Made by a program: the position numbers and the translations under genes. Positions 1 to 10,905 of a DNA stretch of 64,000 nt are shown here, piece by piece. The notes below the pieces were generated by a model that was given only the letters and a program-made list of their open reading frames with translations, was not told where the DNA came from and made no database searches. This stretch comes from Ariolimax columbianus (Eukaryota > Mollusca > Gastropoda > Stylommatophora > Arionidae), in assembly GCA_036924085.1 (NCBI GenBank), contig JAVGWX010000004.1, forward strand, positions 41,630,793-41,694,792, in the 5' to 3' direction. Positions within the stretch are counted from its first letter, which is position 1. Every line of letters starts with the position of its first letter.

Positions 1-1606
1 CGCTGTATCACTCTACTAATCAGATACTCAGTCTTCATAAACATATAATAATGGAATACTAGAATCCGGTGTACAATCAGGCAGACCAGCACATGATGCC
101 AGGTAGAGAAAACACTTACTTTTTGTTCTAACAAATACATCTTGTCGGGAATTACAAGTTTACGTCCCATGTATTGCATGGTTTGCCTTTCCGACTTTCA
201 TTTACAATATATACAGCCCACACCCCACTCCCCTCACCCCCACCGCCAACAGACGGTCTGTAACCTGCCTGATCTGCACGAAACACAATATCATAAAACA
301 CTCCTTGCAGGCGACTTCAATGGACACTCGCCTCGTTACACTGACCCCAATAGTACAGGAACATTTATTGAAGACCCCTGCGATGCAACCAACTTGTCTG
401 TATTGCAGAATACATACTCTACCTCAACGGTGCCTATCTCTCTCTCAGTCGACCTGACTTAACGATCTGTTCATCTGATTTGATGAACTCCTGCAACCTG
501 CAAGTTCTTGAGGACATTGAAAGTTATCACAAACCACTCCCTACAGCCATAAGAACGCCCTCAAAAGCATATTTTAAAAACAGAAAACGCGCTGGAACTC
601 TAGAAAAGCGAACTGGCAGTTATTTCAAGAAACATCAGACCATGTCCTTATAAACACAACCAACAGTGTTGAAATGCTCAACGAAGTGATTAGAAAGGCA
701 ATCTTGGAAGCGGCCCAACAGTGCATCCCAAGAGACTGTCGTAAATCATATAGACCATTCTGGAATAGAGAAACACAGAGGGCTATACATGATAGAAAGA
801 ATGTAAGAATAACCCTTGAAACAATGCCATCACTAGAAGCAAAGATGTGGTACAACAAAGCGTGTGCGAAAGGAAAGCTGATATTCAAGAAAGTAAAAAG
901 TGAAAAATGGTTGAGACATGCTCCAAATTAGATCTCAGGCATATTGGAAATAGAGCCTGGTCATTGGTCGACAGTCTGTCCCGGGGGAAACAGGAAAGTG
1001 AACCAGAAGCCGGTAATCGATGGAGAGAGAACAATCACTGAATACTAGAAGAAAGCAGAGCATTTTAATCGCCCCTTTTCATCTGTGAACAGAGCAGGAA
1101 AACTTACAGAACAGGAAAGGAAGCATTTGCTCTACCTGAAGTGCCAAGAGAAATCTCTATAAGCCAATGACTCCATATTTGAAGATTTCAACATGCAAGA
1201 GCTCCAACAGGCCCTTAAGAAACTCAAACCTAGAAAGGCTCCCGGACCAGAAAAGACCCACAATGAAATGCTTCTTCATCTGGGGACTCAAAGAAGCTGT
1301 ACTCAGATTGATCAACGTGACATAGAGAAATGGCAAGCTCCCCAAAACATGGCTCCCTACATATAGTGTCAATATAGAAAAACAAAAAACCTCAGAATGA
1401 ACCAAACAGCCCATCGCCTTAACATCGTGCCTGAGCAAATTAACAAAGAGAATGATAAACACACGTCTCTATTGGTTCCTGGAGAAATCCAACACATTAT
1501 ACCAGGAACAAGCAGGATTCAGAATTGGTAGCTGCACATAAGACCAGCTCTTTAAGATAACCCAACGATTAATTTATGGCTTCCAGAACAGCAAGAACAG
1601 CAGAAC
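1..1606 (+). pseudogene. Decayed I/Nimb-like LINE, endonuclease to RT, 3' end replaced by rRNA
   Basis: This is a remnant of a non-LTR retrotransposon polyprotein, which would nick target DNA and reverse-transcribe its own RNA. At 142-462 the frame holds an endonuclease-like LAGDFNGHSP motif. At 674-931 a linker contains IPRDCRKSYRPFWN, matching IPRGARKNYKPYWN in copy A at 4.7 kb. At 1180-1260 the RT entry motif reads LKKLKPRKAPGPEKTHNEML, and at about 1500-1540 a QAGFR-like block is readable only with stops. Several stops and frame changes show it is dead. The RT is cut off before its catalytic FADD box, exactly where 18S rRNA sequence begins (about 1607). It is clearly related to copies A-D but more divergent, so it is an older insertion or another subfamily. 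The left edge lies outside the window. Confidence 0.65.
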
Positions 1607-2295
1607 AGGTAGTGACGAAAAATAACAATACGGGACTCTTTCGAGGCCCCGTAATTGGAATGAGTACACTTTAAACCCTTTAACGAGGATCTATTGGAGG
1701 GCAAGTCTGGTGCCAGCAGCCGCGGTAATTCCAGCTCCAATAGCGTATATTAAAGTTGTTGCAGTTAAAAAGCTCGTAGTTGGATCTCAGGCGCAGGCGG
1801 GCGTTCCGGCTCGCGTCGGTTCACTGCCCGTTGTCTCCTGGTCCTACCGTCTGCCGGCTCTCTCCTACGGGTGCACTTCGCTGAGCGTCCTGGGTGGCCG
1901 GCTCGTTTACTTTGAAAAAATTATAGTGTTCAAAGCAGGACTCGGCTGCCTGAATAATGGTGCATGGAATAATGGAATAGGACCTCGGTTCTATTTTGTT
2001 GGTTTTCGGAACTGGAGGTAATGATTAACAGGGACAAACGGGGGCATTCGTATTGCGGCGTTAGAGGTGAAATTCTTGGATTGCCGCAAGACGAGCTACT
2101 GCGAAAGCATTTGTCAAGAATATTTTCCTTAATCAAGAACGAAAGTCAGAGGCGCGAAGACGATCAGATACCGTCGTAGTTCTGACCATAAACGATGCCG
2201 ACTAGCGATCCGCAGGAGTTGCTTCGATGACTCTGCGGGCAGCTTCCGGGAAACCAAAGTGTTTGGGTTCCGGGGGACGTATGGTAGCAAAGCTA

Positions 2296-2340
<45 letters not shown>

Positions 2341-2362
2341 GCGGCTTAATTTGACTCAACAC
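1607..2362 (+). rRNA. Partial 18S rRNA, internal fragment
   Basis: About 756 nt of nuclear small-subunit rRNA in sense orientation. It starts in the conserved block aggtagtgacgaaaaataac just before V4. It contains the universal 530-loop sequence gtgccagcagccgcggtaa at 1710, a long GC-rich V4 (about 1790-1905), ttagaggtgaaattcttgga at 2062, and ggaattgacggaagggcacc at 2305. It ends after gactcaacac, where the normal continuation (gggaaaactcaccc) is absent. The conserved cores look undamaged, so the copy is recent or was held by homogenisation. A complete animal 18S is about 1.8-1.9 kb, so both ends are missing. It cannot make a functional subunit. V4 looks lophotrochozoan to me, but this was not aligned. 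Confidence 0.92.
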
Positions 2363-2880
2363 AGCCAACACTGAAATAACTGACATGCAGAGACCACTTT
2401 CCTTGGGTCTAAATGGAACGGGTGCTAGATTTAGACCCTCAGAAATATGGGGTTATGCCCTCTGTGGCTCGATTGGTCTGCATTCAGTGTTTGATAAAGG
2501 AATTGACGAAAGGGCACCACCAGGAGTGGAGCCTGCGGCTTAATTTGACTCAACACAGCCAACACTGAAATAACTGACATGCCGAGACCACTTTCCTTGG
2601 GTCTAAATGGAACGGGTGCTAGATTTAGACCTCAGAAATCTGAGGTTATGCCCTCTGTGGCTCGGTTGGTCTGAATTCAGTGTTTGATAAAGGAATTGGC
2701 GGAAGAGCACTACCAGGAGTGGAGCCTGCGGCTTAAATTGACTTAACACGCCAATACTGTAGAATGACTGTCAAATCGAGAGCACTTCCGTTGGGTCTAA
2801 TAGCGAACGTGTGCTGGTATTAGACCCACGGAAGACAGGTCAGCTTTCTAACCTAATGAAGGAACGCTACGGAAATCGTG
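2302..2880 (+). repeat. Tandem chimeric 18S/28S units, about 193 bp
   Basis: Three head-to-tail units start at 2302, 2496 and 2689 (spacings 194 and 193). Each begins with the same 18S piece of about 61 nt (aaaggaattgacgg to ctcaacac). It then runs into sequence that aligns with the 28S 3' domain around CACTAATAGGGAACGTGAGCTGGGTTTAGACC. Units 1 and 2 are nearly identical. Unit 3 differs more and is closer to genuine 28S. The first copy of the 18S piece is also the natural end of the 18S fragment, so the array grew at the 18S-28S junction. Confidence 0.8.
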
Positions 2881-3416
2881 TCTTAACTCCGCAGAAACCG
2901 CAGGTTTACAGATACCTGGTCACTGACAAACAAAAGCCCTCGACTAATTCGTCCTGGCCAAATAGTGAACTGGTGCTGGAAATAGACCATCGGAAGACAG
3001 GTCAGTTTTACCCTAAAATAGACAAGGCGTTGCTTCGGAAATCCTGCTCAACTTGAGAGGAGCCGCAGACATTTGGTTCACGTACCAAGCTGATAAGCCA
3101 ATGGCGCGAGGCTACCATGTGAGGGATTACGGCCGGACGCCTGTAAGCCGGAATCCCGCCCAAATTCTCAGCACCACTTTATTGGGAGGCTTCGATATGG
3201 TCAGGACCTGGGGATCGCGCCTCAACCCTACCAGAAAGAGGTTTCTTCCATTCGCCGATCGAAGCGGGCGGATAGCTGCTCGATATTCACCCTATACGGC
3301 GATGGGGTGCGAAATCACCAACATAAGACTTAGTTCTTGGTCGGAGTGTTGAAAACAGTAGAGCAGCCACCTCACTGTGAACTGTCGAGACTCATTCCTT
3401 GACCACGAGATATGTC
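2783..3416 (+). rRNA. 28S rRNA 3'-terminal fragment, with a diverged partial duplicate in front
   Basis: From about 2957 the sequence follows the last part of nuclear 28S. It contains agaccatcggaagacaggtc, gttttaccct, atcctgctcaacttgagagg, and cagacatttggttcacgt followed by gctgataagccaatggcgcg. Next come a gggattacgg block and gccggaatcccgcc, and finally a block near 3355-3416 (cagtagagcagccac ... gagatatgtcc) that matches the 28S 3' terminus. A diverged copy of the first 100-150 nt lies directly upstream (2783-2935), repeating tattagacccacggaagaca and aaccgcaggtttacagatac. Substitutions in normally invariant positions (for example acttgagagg for gtacgagagg) indicate a pseudogene. ITS1, 5.8S, ITS2 and most of 28S are missing. 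Confidence 0.8.
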
Positions 3417-4089
3417 CGCAAGCCAGGCGAACAACATCTCCGTGACATTACCAGGCTTGTCCCCTGGTTAAATGCACTTCTGCTTCGATATCTACCTCTG
3501 TACGCTATCAGCCATACCAATGGACGCAGAAGAGATGCAGACTAGCGGACATTGCACACCTGCCCCACTGTGGCAACATCCCAAGTGGCGGGGAATGCTA
3601 GGCGTACCATCCATGCATAGAAGCAAAGAAAATAAAGGGAGCAAACAGATACCTCACTCAAATGCAAATGCTACGTTTCTGGCAGGACGTGACGATCCTG
3701 GGATTCAGACACACTGGACTGCCTTTCTTCCGGGTAAACCAGTCCATATCATATATCATCTCATATATCATCACCGCACCCTATAGACACGAGTAGTGAA
3801 GACTCGTTGGTCTGGTAAGAAAACTTCCATAAAAGAGAGAACTCTGATCACAAACAACTGCTGCCTTGCAGATAGGCTGGGGACAGCACAAAGGCTAAGG
3901 AGGGCATCCCTACAGAAACGCCTATTGAAATCTGATGCACGGGGCCACAAGCCTAACGAAACAGTGCATCGTAAATCGTAGAATGATGACAGTACAACCG
4001 ATCAGAAAAACGTATGGCGCTCATCCTGCGGAGTCCCGCTAGGCAGCGAGAGTGCCTGGCCTTACGCCTCGAAGGGGCCCACCCTTGAC
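3417..4089. other. Unassigned spacer between 28S end and LINE copy A
   Basis: No coding, RNA or repeat signal that I can name. It could hold decayed 5' sequence of LINE copy A or former rDNA spacer. Confidence 0.4.
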
Positions 4090-5630
4090 TACTGGTGGTC
4101 ACCCACCCATGTGTCGTGGAGTCAAGATACATGGCTACAACCGAAATTGCATACCGAGTAGCGCGGTATCTGTCAATCACACAGAACAAGCAGAAATTGT
4201 AGGAGTTGACATAATGGCTCAAGAGACGAAGCTCCGCATTTTGAATCTGTACGGACCACCAAATAAAGACCTATCGCTCTCGAGTATGGACGTCAAAGAC
4301 TCCAACTGCATAGTAGTTGGAGACTTAAACAGCCACTCGGAGAAATGGGGATACTCGGACACAGACAGCAGAGGTGACGAGGTGGAAGGCCGGAGGATAG
4401 CCCTAGTTTCTATTCTAGAACATGGCATACCACCTCGACTCCAGATTTGGCCTTCTCCACACAGGACATACACCATAAAATAGACTGCTATGTGCAAAAT
4501 CAACTGGCAGGTAGCGACCACAGGCCGATCAGGCTAGACATTGATATGGAAGTAGGCCCACAGGAAACAAAATCGCTCCCACGTTGGAATTACAAACGAG
4601 CCGACTGGGACAGATTTGCAATCCTGACAGATGGGCTGTGTGAAACCATCAACATACGAAACAACAAAAATGAAGTCTATGGTGGAAAGCCTAAGCAAGG
4701 CAATAATGCAAGCCGCCACTGAAACCATCCCAAGAGGCGCTAGGAAAAACTATAAGCCTTATTGGAATGATGAGTTGCAGAAAGCGGAAGATGCAGTCAC
4801 AAATGCTAGGAACATGGCAGAGCGAGAACAATCTATGGAGGCAAATATCGCCCTCAAAGCCGCCACGGCGAAATACAAATACACTCTAAACCAAACAGCA
4901 AGAGAGAGCTGGAAAAACAAAACTGAAAGCCTAAACCTAGACAAAGAAGGGAACAAGCTATGGAAGCTAGTCAGAGCCATGAATGACGAAACCCCTTAAA
5001 ACAAACAAATTACCATCAAGTAGGGCGAGAACATGCTCATTGGAAAAAAAAGCCGCAAACGCTTTAGTAGAACACTATGCCAAAGCAAACCACATCGATG
5101 TCCCTACAGATAGGCATACATACATTAGTGAAGAGCAAAAGGGGCACGACAACATCAATACGGCACCAGAAGAACATATGATGGCCAAATTAACAATGAG
5201 TGAAATGGAAGAGGCCATGAGAACATTAAAGAAAAGGAAATCTCCCGGAAAAGACGGGATAACAAACGAAATGCTGATGGGGCTGGGCCAAACAGCGAAG
5301 AGGAAACTGCTATCGGTCCTGAACCAAAGCTGAAAAAGGGGAATTGTACCCCAGGCATGGAAAGACGCAGTACTTGTACCAGTACCAAAGAAAGGAAAGG
5401 ACAAAACAGATCCAAATGGATACAGGCCTATCAGCCTACTGAGCTGTGTCGGCAAACTGATGGAACGTATGATAAACACCAGACTGATGTGACATCTGGA
5501 AGAAAAACGAATACTAATTTCACAGCAAGCAGGCTTTAGACAGCACAGATCCACTGAGGACCAGGTCATCCTCATAGCCCAGGAAATAGCAGATGCCTAC
5601 CAGGCACAGAAACACACAGTAACGGTTTGG

Positions 5631-6143
5631 GTGGACCTGGAAAAGGCATTTGACAAAGTCTGGAAAGACGGACTTAGAGTCAAGCTAAGGAGAAGTGAAG
5701 TTTGTGGGAGAATGTACAAGTCGATCAACCACTACCTCAAACGAAGAACGGCCAGAGTCCAAGTACAAGGGCAGATGAGCAAAAAGGTGACACTCGAGCA
5801 GGGAGTACCCCAAGGGGAAGTACTGTCACCCACACTCTTCCTGATATATATAAACAACATTACAGAGAATATACCAAGAAGCGTCCATAGCTCAATGTTT
5901 GTAGACGATCTGGCTATGTGGACCTCTGAAAAAAATCTCACCATAGCAAGAAATAAATCGGATGCAGCAGGCCCTAACATCGCTGGAAGAGTGGGCGAAC
6001 TCATCGCTGGTCAAAATAAACGAGGAGAAAACCACATGTACAATATTCTCGCTTTCAATCAAACCCCAAAACATCAAATTAAGTCTAAATGGCAAATTCC
6101 TGCAGCAAAACGACAACCCAAACTATCTGGGAGTCACATTTGA
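5631..6143 (+). pseudogene. RT palm fragment of LINE copy A
   Basis: The best preserved RT stretch of copy A. It covers the first metal-binding aspartate (DLEKAFDKVW), the GVPQG turn (GVPQGEVLSPTLFLIYIN) and the active-site box (MFVDDLAMWT). Copy B has GVPQGGVLSP and MFADDLAMWT at the same places, so G-to-E and A-to-V changes are specific to A. Both catalytic aspartates are retained. A frameshift near 5955 takes this frame out of register; the true continuation (SLEEWANSSLVKINEEKTTCTIFS) is in another frame from about 5962. The product would be a nuclear or cytoplasmic RT if the frame were intact. As it stands it is a broken gene. Confidence 0.75.
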
Positions 6144-6146
6144 TCG

Positions 6147-6980
6147 GTGCATGACATGGAAAAGTCAGATCAAGAAAAACCGAATGAGAGCCAGAGAAAG
6201 AATGGCAATCATGAGGAAACTTGCTGGCACAAGCTGGGGAGCAGACGAAAGTATACTCAAGAAACTATACACTGGAAAAGACCAGTTCTCGAGTATGGCA
6301 TTGCGACATGGCCAACAACAGCAAAGGCGAACTTCGATAAAGTTAACAAACATCAAAACCAAGCCATGAGAATTATAACAGGTGGCATGAAGTCAATGCC
6401 AATTGTAGAACTTGAAAAGATTACAAAGCTGCAACCCATGACCGATAGAAGAGACTGCAGAGCCCAGCTGCAGTCAGAGAAACTCCGAAGACTGACTGAC
6501 CACCCAATGCACCAGAGACTAAACAATTTGGGAAATGGGAAACTAAAGCGGAGAAACTTTGCAGAAATAGCCAAAGCAAAGATGCACGAAGATCCCATAA
6601 ACGCACTAACATCACCAAAGCCCATCACTACTGTACGAAAACCTACCTGGAGACAGGATATATTTCCAGAGGTGGTAGAAAATATACCAGGTATTGGAAA
6701 CAAAAACTGCCAGACTGAAAAAGAAAGGAGAGATACTACCCTAAGCTTTATATCGAAAAACTTCCCAAGCATGGACTGGACCCATGCATACACCGACGGA
6801 TCTGTAACAAACACTACACAGAACGGAGGGGCAGGAGCATTCCTGAACCTACAAAATGGCAGAAAAATAACACTGTCATTCGCTACTGGTAAGTACAAAA
6901 GCAATTTCAGAGCGGAGGCAGAGGCACTGAGGGTGGCAGTGGAAGAAATGGTGACACATAAAGAAAATGACAGCATATAG
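6147..6980 (+). pseudogene. RT thumb and RNase H fragment of LINE copy A
   Basis: An open frame of 277 codons covers the post-RT connector (QAMRIITGGMKSMPIVELEKI, DRRDCRAQLQSEKLRRL) and the first half of RNase H. In RNase H the first catalytic Asp sits in AYTDGS and the Glu in FRAEAEALRVAVEE. A frameshift near 6975 separates it from the rest (LLTDALAVVTALKSQ, WVPSHCNIQG, residual DRLAKEG), readable to about 7250, where a TAG replaces the GAA of copy B (WETEHTGY). The first residues of this frame are out of register with the RT. RNase H in this LINE class removes the RNA template after first-strand synthesis. It is inactive here. Confidence 0.75.
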
Positions 6981-7389
6981 TCCTGCTTACAGATGCTCTG
7001 GCCGTAGTCACAGCGCTAAAAAGCCAGAAAAACACCGAGCTTAATGACTTAAGAGCAGCACTCTGTCAACTATGCCAGCAGTCCACACCAAAAAGGGTAG
7101 TGGTACAGTGGGTCCCATCACACTGCAACATCCAAGGCACTGAGAAGGCAGACAGACTGGCAAAAGAAGGTGCAAGACTACCACAAACAGATACTAGTAT
7201 GACGTACGAAGAGTCAAAACGGCTTATTAAAGCCAGATACATGACCAAATGGGAAACTTAGCATACCGGCTACACCAAAAACGATGCCTATTACCAGTTG
7301 AACAGAATAGAGCAGGTCGTTGTCTTCAGACTTCGCACTGGCCACAATAGACTGAGGTACCACCTACTCAACAAATTGAAGATAGGTGG

Positions 7390-8085
7390 TAGAATGTTCT
7401 AAGTTAGATCACGGCCAGCAGAGGGTTTGCTACGTACTATTCATAGTTAAGAAACCAACTTTCCTGAAACACAAGAATGTGTTTGCTCAAGCATTATGTA
7501 GGGATGTATATCGATGGAAAATGAAAGAAAGATCAAAATGGTGAGGGAAGAAAGAACTTAAAGACGCACAGAGGCTTAGAAATACTGGTAAGCGAAAGGC
7601 CATGGCCTATACGAACATTGACGAGCTGTACTCACATGTGATTTAGTATAATTATGAAGCCATGATATAAACAGCTAAGGATGTCGATAACTATTGACAA
7701 CAAAATGCTCTTTAAACTTTGATATTTTTCTACCATTTTTAGCAACGGAAATTGTAATCGCTTTTGGAACTTAGACAGGTTGGTTCGTTTCCATGGCAAC
7801 TGAGATAAAAAACACGATGAATTTACGTAAAAGACTTTTAATAGAACCCAGGTGGCAACGCAAAATCAACTTTAGAGATAATAAAGCTATATGCCGCTTT
7901 GCAAATGTATACAGATAGATAATAAATGTGTGTATGAAGTCAGAAAAGAAACAACCTTTGAATAAAACATTGCGATAAGCACAGCTATCGTTAGACTTGT
8001 ACTTGGAAAGGCAACATCAACCTTGAGAGAATACTACATGATATAAGCATATAACACTTTCAGTCAAACCGTTGATAACAAGGGA
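7390..8085. other. AT-rich unassigned DNA
   Basis: It begins where LINE copy A stops. I see no recognisable domain; short open frames show no conserved motif. Confidence 0.4.
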
Positions 8086-8215
8086 ACACTGATTCGTCTT
8101 CTTCTTCCTCTTCTTTATTTTTCTTCTTCTTCTTTTTCTTCTTTTTATGATTATATTATTTCTTGTGTTAATACTATTTTCATTATTATTATCATTCTTC
8201 TTCTCGTTACTCATC
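8085..8215. repeat. Degenerate TTC-rich microsatellite
   Basis: Interrupted runs of ttc, ttct and ttta on the + strand. It could be the decayed tail of a minus-strand retroelement, since copy D of the LINE has such a CTT tail, but no element body is visible to its right. Confidence 0.5.
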
Positions 8216-8394
8216 TTTCATACATAGATCAAGGTACCAGTTTCTCTTACAAAGGACACCATTGTTTGTTAGGCTGCTTATCCCCATGCAGTTGGGGTCT
8301 GTGGTCTGTGTCGCAAGGCCAGTATTCTATGTCCTCCTGTGAGAGCATGCAGCTATGTAGGATGTGTTCCACGGTAATGGTATGCTTCGCCGCC

Positions 8395-8500
8395 CCCCCC
8401 CCTCTCCACTTCGGGTCGTTGTGATGAATAGATAAGGCACTCGTCTCTCAAAGCGATGAACGGAAACGGTGTTATTTCGAGCCCCGCAGTGTTCAAGCCA
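8395..8500 (+). mobile_element. Possible tRNA-derived SINE head
   Basis: After a C-run at about 8391-8402, the sequence aatagataaggcactcgtct followed some 35 nt later by tatttcgagccccgcagtg resembles the A and B boxes of a Pol III tRNA promoter. No clear tail or target duplication was found. Confidence 0.3.
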
Positions 8501-8539
8501 CCCATGTACTCAAAGTGGTCGGACCAGATTGCCTGCATC

Positions 8540-9660
8540 CTGAACTACATTCAGTCGTCTTGTCTTATGTCATTCTCTGGTCAAATGTAGTTCGGACCAG
8601 ATTGAGGTTGATGACCAGCGCAGTTTCTTCCTCTCTATAATCCAAATACATGGCAAGTTACATCATCAAGACAAAACAGTCTGACGATGTCGCCATCATC
8701 GCTTGTGATGGACAACTAACCTTGTTTTTATGCTCCCCACATGGACACATGCCATCCGTCCTAATCCTCATTGTGTTGCAAAGATGGTCCTTGACTCTAT
8801 CACGCCCAGTTCTCTGTGTGAACTTGACAACTTGCACCTCTGTAGCTAAATCAAGGCAGTTGTTTTTTTTTCCGAAGAGAAAATGATCACTTCATATTCT
8901 ACTGAAGTTGGCTGCTTTAATTACGGTCTTTGCCTCATTATAAGTGATGCTCAAGTCGGTTTGCGGTGGAGCACCTCCACACGTTGCTAATATCTCTGCA
9001 GCTTCATTGCCTTCGAATTTGCAGTGAGAGGGGATCCACTAAATGACAAACCATTGGTGTGCTCCTGTGATTTATATATTTATATTGTTGTTAGTGCTGA
9101 CCAGGCATCCATCATGAATATTATGTTTTCTTGGTGGATAGCAGTATCTCAGACTACAAGCTCAGAAGCATCATCCATTTTTTCTACGTCTGAAAGGAAA
9201 TTATTGGAATATGCCTTTGTTGTCAATAACAGAGTATTGCATGTGGCATCTAAGATATAATTTCATAATATCTTGTCTTTCTAAATTTTTCTAAGTTAAA
9301 CTTTTCTGGGGGAGGAGTCTGGTCCTTTACTTGTGGGACTACTTATTTGGGTTAGGGAAATAGGGATAAGATTATGTAAGTGATTTTTTTTGTTTCGTGT
9401 ATAACGATTTGCCATTTCTTTGTCTATGTCTCTATTCGTTTAAGGTCTCTTGCCTTTGGTTTCTGGCTACAGGTGTAGACGCTTAATATGACGAAAGCGT
9501 TAAGTCATTTCTATATAGTGCACTGCGTACTTTTTTAGGGATTTCTGTGACAATACCATTGACAAATATAAGAATGTGGTCCTCACCTACCCCCCTCGAG
9601 AAGAAATTTTAAGGAGGTATTTTGACCTTGAAAAATCCAGTCCCAGACTAAATGGGCAAT
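8540..9660. other. Unassigned DNA
   Basis: Only short open frames without motifs. Nothing I can name. Confidence 0.4.
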
Positions 9661-9667
9661 GATCACA

Positions 9668-9725
9668 GAAGACGAAGAGGAAGAAGAAGAAGAAGAAGAA
9701 AACGAAGAAGAGGACGAAAAAGAAA
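9668..9725 (+). repeat. GAA-rich microsatellite
   Basis: An imperfect (GAA)n tract on the + strand, like the tails of LINE copies B and C. No LINE sequence is recognisable just upstream. Confidence 0.6.
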
Positions 9726-10560
9726 CTGTGCTTACTAATAAAAACCAGCTTCACTTAATAGCATGGAAAATCGTCGCTAGGGTATAGAAGCTGTCAACTT
9801 ATTTAAAAAGTAAAGTAGATAAAAAAGAAACATGTAACATTGTATTTTCGCAGACATTGATATCCCCAAATCATAAATTTCCACCGCTATTCTGTTGTTT
9901 TTCCATGATGGGTTTGTTATTTCTTCGTGTGATGGAAAGAAGATGTCATAAAACGCCACTAATAATTGTTGTATATCTTCTTTTTACAGCTAATAAATGG
10001 CGAGCTGAAAGAGGTCCTGCGTCTGGTCGGTGGACAAAAGAAACGCTAACAAAACTCCGGCACAATATCTCTGACGCGCTTCAACGTCGTTGTAGGTTCT
10101 TAGGAGTACCTGACACAGGGCCAACAGGAATGGTGTAGAACCACCTTCAGGTGCGCCTTTAAGGCTGAGGATCTCCGAAGTCTGGAGAAAGAGTGCTTAG
10201 CGAGAAGACAAACCAACTGGCATACATGTCCAACCCTGATCTTAAACAATGCATAAATGGAAGCGGTTTCTGTGCCAGAATTGGACAATACAGCTACCCA
10301 AGGTGCTCACTTGTGAGGTACAACACAATATAACTGACTGTTGTTGTCGCCATTGCTATTGTGGGCGGGTTTTAATAATATCTTCTCCTCATTTGTTCGC
10401 CCTGAAAAAGACCATTTTTTTTTACGTTGTGTCATTCTTTACATTGAGGCTGCAATACATAAATATCTTTCGACCCGATTAATTCGGTTTCATCATGCCA
10501 CAATTTTGCGACCGAGTTTGCCTTCCGTTTTCAATTGGTATTATCTCAATAGATTGCCAT
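9726..10560. other. Unassigned DNA
   Basis: One open frame (9857-10138, +) contains KWRAERGPASGRWTKETL but matches nothing I know. No other signal. Confidence 0.35.
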
Positions 10561-10704
10561 GATGCAGCCTGTTTCAACCGCCGTCCCTTGGATGAGGAAA
10601 ATGGTATTGGACATCTGTTGTTGGTTAACTCTGACACAACTAGTCAGTTATGAGTCATTGGATGCCACCCTTGGTTCATTACGTCTTCGGAATCGGTTGT
10701 TCAT

Positions 10705-10905
10705 GAGTATGTGTACTTTATGTATGTGCACTTTATGTATGTGCACTTTATGTATGAGGACTTTATGTATGAGGACTTTATGTATATGTGTGTACTTTAT
10801 GTATGTGCACTTTATGTATGTGCACTTTATGTATGTGCACTTTATATATGAGGACTTTATGTATGTATACTTTATGTATGTGCAGTTTACGTATACGCAC
10901 TTTAT
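10705..10905. repeat. 15-bp minisatellite
   Basis: About 13 head-to-tail units of the type tttatgtatgtgcac. Because 15 is a multiple of three it keeps frames open on both strands (MCTLCMCT on +, IKCTYIKC on -). No gene is implied. Confidence 0.85.

Larger units (their letters stand above)
4090..7389 (+). mobile_element. LINE copy A, I/Nimb-like: endonuclease, RT, RNase H; dead
   Basis: An almost full-length ORF2-type region broken by stops and frameshifts. The endonuclease (4120-4540) shows ILNLYGPPNKD, VVGDLNSHSEKWGY and GSDHRPIRL, with about 20 residues lost near 4430 before HTTSTPDLAF. A linker (4560-5000) precedes the RT (5000-6350), which has LKKRKSPGKDGITNEML, GYRPISLLSCVGKLMERM, QAGFRQHRSTEDQ, DLEKAFDKVW and GVPQGEVLSP. 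The catalytic box is FVDD where copy B has FADD. Two TGA stops (one replaces the TGG of copy B in RLMWHLE) and several frame changes follow. RNase H (6760-7200) has AYTDGS, AEAEAL, LLTDALAVV and WVPSHCNIQG. The element ends abruptly at about 7389 within RYHLLNKLKIG, so it lacks the zinc-knuckle-like C-terminus and GAA tail of copies B-D. Nucleotide similarity to copy B is very high. Confidence 0.85.
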
